The notes beneath the pieces were generated by a model. That model did no database searches. It was not told the DNA's origin and was given only the letters and a program-made list of their open reading frames with translations. From Nostocoides sp039812405 (GTDB lineage Bacteria; Actinomycetota; Actinomycetes; Actinomycetales; Dermatophilaceae), in assembly GCA_039812405.1 (NCBI GenBank), contig JBDIAL010000215.1, positions 1-6,386 on the forward strand: 6,386 nt of DNA. The letters run 5' to 3'. Positions 4,903 to 6,386 of the stretch are shown one piece after another; within the stretch, counting starts at the first letter, position 1; each line of letters begins with the position of its first letter. The position numbers and the translations under genes are program-made.

Positions 4903-5796
4903 CTACCGGGTCCGCAACGCCTCCCCCGAGGTTGGCACCACCTTGTCCGGTCGGGCGTCGGCCCACGCGCGACGGTCCCACGATTGCTGCAACGCCGGTC
5001 CGGGCTCTTCGCCCGGGTGGTCGGCCCGCCACTCGGCCTCGTAGGTGTCGATATTCGTCTCGATCTGCCGAGCCCGGGCACTGAACGCCGCGGCATACGG
5101 CGCCAGCTCGGCGACCTCACCGGACTCGCCATCCAGGGTCAGCCCATGCGCAGCCAGCGCTGCCCGGAACGCCGGGTGGGTCATCACGGCGGCGTGGCCG
5201 ATGCCGTTGATCGCCTCCAGGCTGTCGCGGACCCCGACCGTATGGAGACCCCGCCACCTGCCTTCGGCGAAGACCCGGGCGTTGATCTGGAGGTGCAGGT
5301 GCCGATGCGGGTCACCGGCCCGGGACGAGTAGTGCCGTACGACGGCCGCCTCGATCTGCTCGACCGGCACCTGCACCTGCCGACCCCGCGGCCCGACCCG
5401 CGTGGTGGCGTGAGAGGTGAGCCAGGTGACGATCTCCTCGGCGGCCGCCATCTGCGCGATGTCGTACGCCCCGGCGACCTCGGGATGCAACGCGGCCGCG
5501 AGCGACCACGTCTTCGGCCCGTTGACGGTGACCTCGACGAACCGCACAGCCTGATCGTCCTTACGCAGCCGACCCTTCGCCGCGCCGGTCACGACGTCGA
5601 AGCCGGCCACCCACTTCTCGTACGTCTCGCCGCCCATGTCGGCTCGGTGCTCGACGGAATCGGGGGTGGCGACGATCCGCATGGCTACCCCGCTGCCCTC
5701 GGCGAGGTAGTAGTCGTCGGCACGCGAGCGGTCGGCCTCGACGTAGTGCCGAGCCGCCGCTGCCGCGCCCCGGTAGACCTTCATGCCTCCGTGCAT
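4903..5796 (-). CDS. Relaxase half of the split MobF protein (TrwC domain)
   Basis: A 297-residue protein ending at TAG 4905-4903. The start is ATG 5796-5794, fixed by an eight-base Shine-Dalgarno match five bases upstream; a TTG at 5817 also opens the frame but lies upstream of that site. Residues 1-290 are a full TrwC relaxase domain. It has MHGGMKVYRG at the start, a tyrosine pair Y29-Y30 in DDYYLAEG as the likely nicking nucleophiles, the VNGPKTWSLAAALHPE block (91-106), H155, and the metal-binding histidines H164, H166 and H168 in GDPHRHLHLQIN. The catalytic domain therefore seems complete, so a relaxase-only protein could still nick its origin but would lack the unwinding motor needed for normal transfer. 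Confidence 0.85.
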   Translation of the reverse strand: MHGGMKVYRGAAAAARHYVEADRSRADDYYLAEGSGVAMRIVATPDSVEHRADMGGETYEKWVAGFDVVTGAAKGRLRKDDQAVRFVEVTVNGPKTWSLAAALHPEVAGAYDIAQMAAAEEIVTWLTSHATTRVGPRGRQVQVPVEQIEAAVVRHYSSRAGDPHRHLHLQINARVFAEGRWRGLHTVGVRDSLEAINGIGHAAVMTHPAFRAALAAHGLTLDGESGEVAELAPYAAAFSARARQIETNIDTYEAEWRADHPGEEPGPALQQSWDRRAWADARPDKVVPTSGEALRTR

Positions 5797-5801
5797 CGAA
5801 A

Positions 5802-5809
5802 TCACCTCC
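5802..5809 (-). promoter_or_regulatory. Strong ribosome binding site of the relaxase
   Basis: GGAGGTGA on the minus strand is an eight-base match to the end of 16S rRNA, five bases before ATG 5796. It is the best ribosome site in the window and shows where the relaxase begins. Confidence 0.85.
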
Positions 5810-5845
5810 GTCAACAACCACCGAAAACCACAAACCCGCAGGTCA

Positions 5846-5877
5846 GACCCACTCTCACGCCCGTGGGGTCACCCACT
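5846..5877 (-). repeat. Overlapping hairpins and direct repeats upstream of the relaxase
   Basis: ACCCACT occurs twice, at 5847-5853 and 5871-5877. Between them GTGGGGTC (5863-5870) can pair either backward with GACCCAC (5846-5852, one bulged G) or forward as GTGGG-GTCA-CCCAC (5863-5876). These two pairings exclude each other. They lie 50-80 bases upstream of the relaxase ATG. They could be a relaxase or accessory-protein binding site near the nick site, or a regulatory leader. Confidence 0.35.
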
Positions 5878-6152
5878 TTCGTAGCATGCGTGCCGCTCGG
5901 AACGGCCTGTTGCGGAGGCCGCGAGAGATGGAGAATCGGGAGCCATGAATGGTTGGTGACGAGCAGCGCGGGGCAGCGGCACGGTTGGGGCGCGGTCGGT
6001 TGTGGACTGAATGTCGGGAGTCGGCGATTCGACCCCACCCCTGGCCGCCAGGCAAGAAGCAGCCCCGACCACGAATGGGGACTAGGGGATCGGAGGTCAA
6101 GGGCCAGGAGCGGCGGGGTTGGAGCGCCCGTTGGCGTTGGACGTGGTCAGGA

Positions 6153-6180
6153 GCGGGCGGCTGGTGTTGGCCGCCACCGC
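6153..6180 (-). terminator. Possible hairpin terminator after the epimerase/decarboxylase gene
   Basis: GGCGGC (6156-6161) pairs with GCCGCC (6170-6175) around an eight-base loop, and GCG/CGC can extend it past a two-base bulge. It begins 14 bases after the stop of the gene to its right. There is no U run, so this is a weak call. Confidence 0.35.
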
Positions 6181-6193
6181 GGAGCGGTTTGAC

Positions 6194-6386
6194 TCAGGCC
6201 GAGGCCCGGAAGTGGTCGATGGTTCGCATCAACCCGTCCTGGATCGCGACGGTCGGTTCCCAGCCCAGCACCGCTCGGGCTTGGGCGATGTCGGGGCAGC
6301 GACGCTGGGGGTCGTCCCCCCGGCTGTCGGTGAAGACCGGTTCGGCTGACGAACCAGACAGCCGTGACACTAGGCGAGCCAACTCG
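6194..6386 (-). CDS. C-terminus of an NAD-dependent sugar-nucleotide epimerase/decarboxylase (partial)
   Basis: The last 63 residues of a minus-strand gene whose start lies beyond the right edge; the frame is open to the window end. The sequence, ELARLVSRLSGSS then DDPQRRCPDIAQARAVLGWEP then GLMRTIDHFR, is the typical end of extended short-chain dehydrogenases acting on nucleotide sugars. It is closest in pattern to UDP-glucuronate decarboxylase (UDP-xylose synthase), which converts UDP-glucuronate to UDP-xylose in the cytoplasm for cell-surface polysaccharide. The NAD-binding and catalytic motifs (GxxGxxG, YxxxK) are outside the window, so the exact substrate is uncertain. It is probably a chromosomal gene flanking the element rather than cargo, since it has no link with mobility functions. 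Confidence 0.8.
   Translation of the reverse strand, partial: ELARLVSRLSGSSAEPVFTDSRGDDPQRRCPDIAQARAVLGWEPTVAIQDGLMRTIDHFRASA

Larger units (their letters stand above)
3244..5796 (-). pseudogene. MobF-family relaxase/helicase (TraA/TrwC-like) split by an in-frame TAG
   Basis: One continuous reading frame of 850 codons, broken only by TAG at 4905-4903 (codon 298). In an intact protein the N-terminal TrwC-type relaxase would nick the transfer origin and stay covalently joined to the DNA while the C-terminal RecD-like helicase unwinds it for conjugative transfer. The residues around the stop, ...EALRTR-stop-VEELHELGY..., match the family's continuous RWV-ELHELG linker, where Trp (TGG) is expected, so one G-to-A change on the coding strand (C-to-T at 4904) explains it. 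There is no frame change. At about 850 residues it is compact for the family: the C-terminus after the helicase is short, Pro-rich (RPPAPPRP) and probably disordered. No coupling protein or mating-pore gene lies beside it, so the element would need a helper for transfer. The two halves are described separately. Confidence 0.9.
5824..6193. other. Gene-free region upstream of the relaxase; candidate leader or transfer origin and element edge
   Basis: No convincing gene is seen here. Short open frames on both strands have no ribosome site, no recognisable motif and Arg/Pro-rich shadow composition. The part nearest the relaxase holds short repeats (separate entry), which is where a MobF transfer origin or promoter would be expected. 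No canonical -10 was found on the minus strand. The right boundary of the element probably lies in this stretch, because the next gene is a housekeeping-type sugar-nucleotide enzyme. I found no copy of the tRNA-derived 23-base repeat here on either strand. Confidence 0.5.

Noticed and set aside
5912..5923. A 12-base sequence GCGGAGGCCGCG identical to 81-92, considered as the right attachment core
   Set aside because: Twelve GC-rich bases can match by chance in a window this size, the flanks do not match, and it lies outside the tRNA part of the left repeat.
6029..6041. A GATTCGACCCC stretch considered as a tRNA T-arm remnant
   Set aside because: The flanking bases cannot form the five-pair stem around a seven-base TTC loop.
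5811..6100. Short minus-strand frames upstream of the relaxase as leader peptides
   Set aside because: Starts lack ribosome sites, composition is Arg/Pro/Ser-rich as in shadows, and no motif is recognised.
3904..6192. A 762-codon open frame on the plus strand opposite the relaxase
   Set aside because: It is the antisense shadow of the relaxase/helicase gene in high-GC DNA, has no recognisable motif, and the minus-strand frame has all domain motifs.
1..6386. CRISPR array
   Set aside because: No regularly spaced repeats of CRISPR type and no cas-like genes were seen.

Overview
This is a high-GC, actinobacterial-looking window. The evidence is GC-rich codon use, a MobF (TrwC-type) relaxase of the compact actinobacterial kind, an actinobacterial-style tyrosine integrase with an excisionase-like helix-turn-helix partner, and a probable near-leaderless GTG start. 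The genus cannot be fixed from the sequence.

Layout, left to right. Bases 1-32 are the 3' end of a tRNA gene cut by the window edge, followed by a 16-bp perfect-stem terminator hairpin. A second, near-identical copy of the tRNA T-arm and acceptor sequence lies at 89-114. Directly after it, on the minus strand, come a tyrosine recombinase gene (167-1377) and a small excisionase-like gene (1384-1631). This is the usual end of an element integrated in a tRNA gene. A divergent promoter region (1632-1792) separates these from a plus-strand XRE-family regulator (1793-2380). A strong hairpin terminator follows it and serves converging genes. On the minus strand, reading leftward, are a MobF relaxase/helicase reading frame (5796-3244) and then a DUF3800 gene (3192-2494), 51 bp apart and probably one transcript. 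A 370-bp gene-free stretch (5824-6193) lies upstream of the relaxase. The last 193 bases encode the C-terminus of a sugar-nucleotide epimerase or decarboxylase, probably outside the element.

Taken together this looks like a small integrative mobilizable element: an integration and excision module at the tRNA, a relaxase for DNA processing, no mating-pore genes in view, and two cargo or control genes (XRE and DUF3800).

The most striking point is that all three mobility genes carry one lesion each, while the two other genes are intact. The integrase lacks one base at 1227/1228. The excisionase lacks one base in the C run at 1455-1457. The relaxase has an in-frame TAG at 4903-4905 where a Trp codon is expected, separating the relaxase domain from the helicase domain. 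Either the element is a decaying remnant that keeps its cargo, or some of these lesions are sequence errors. The two single-base deletions next to short G/C runs are the more error-like; the TAG substitution is less so.
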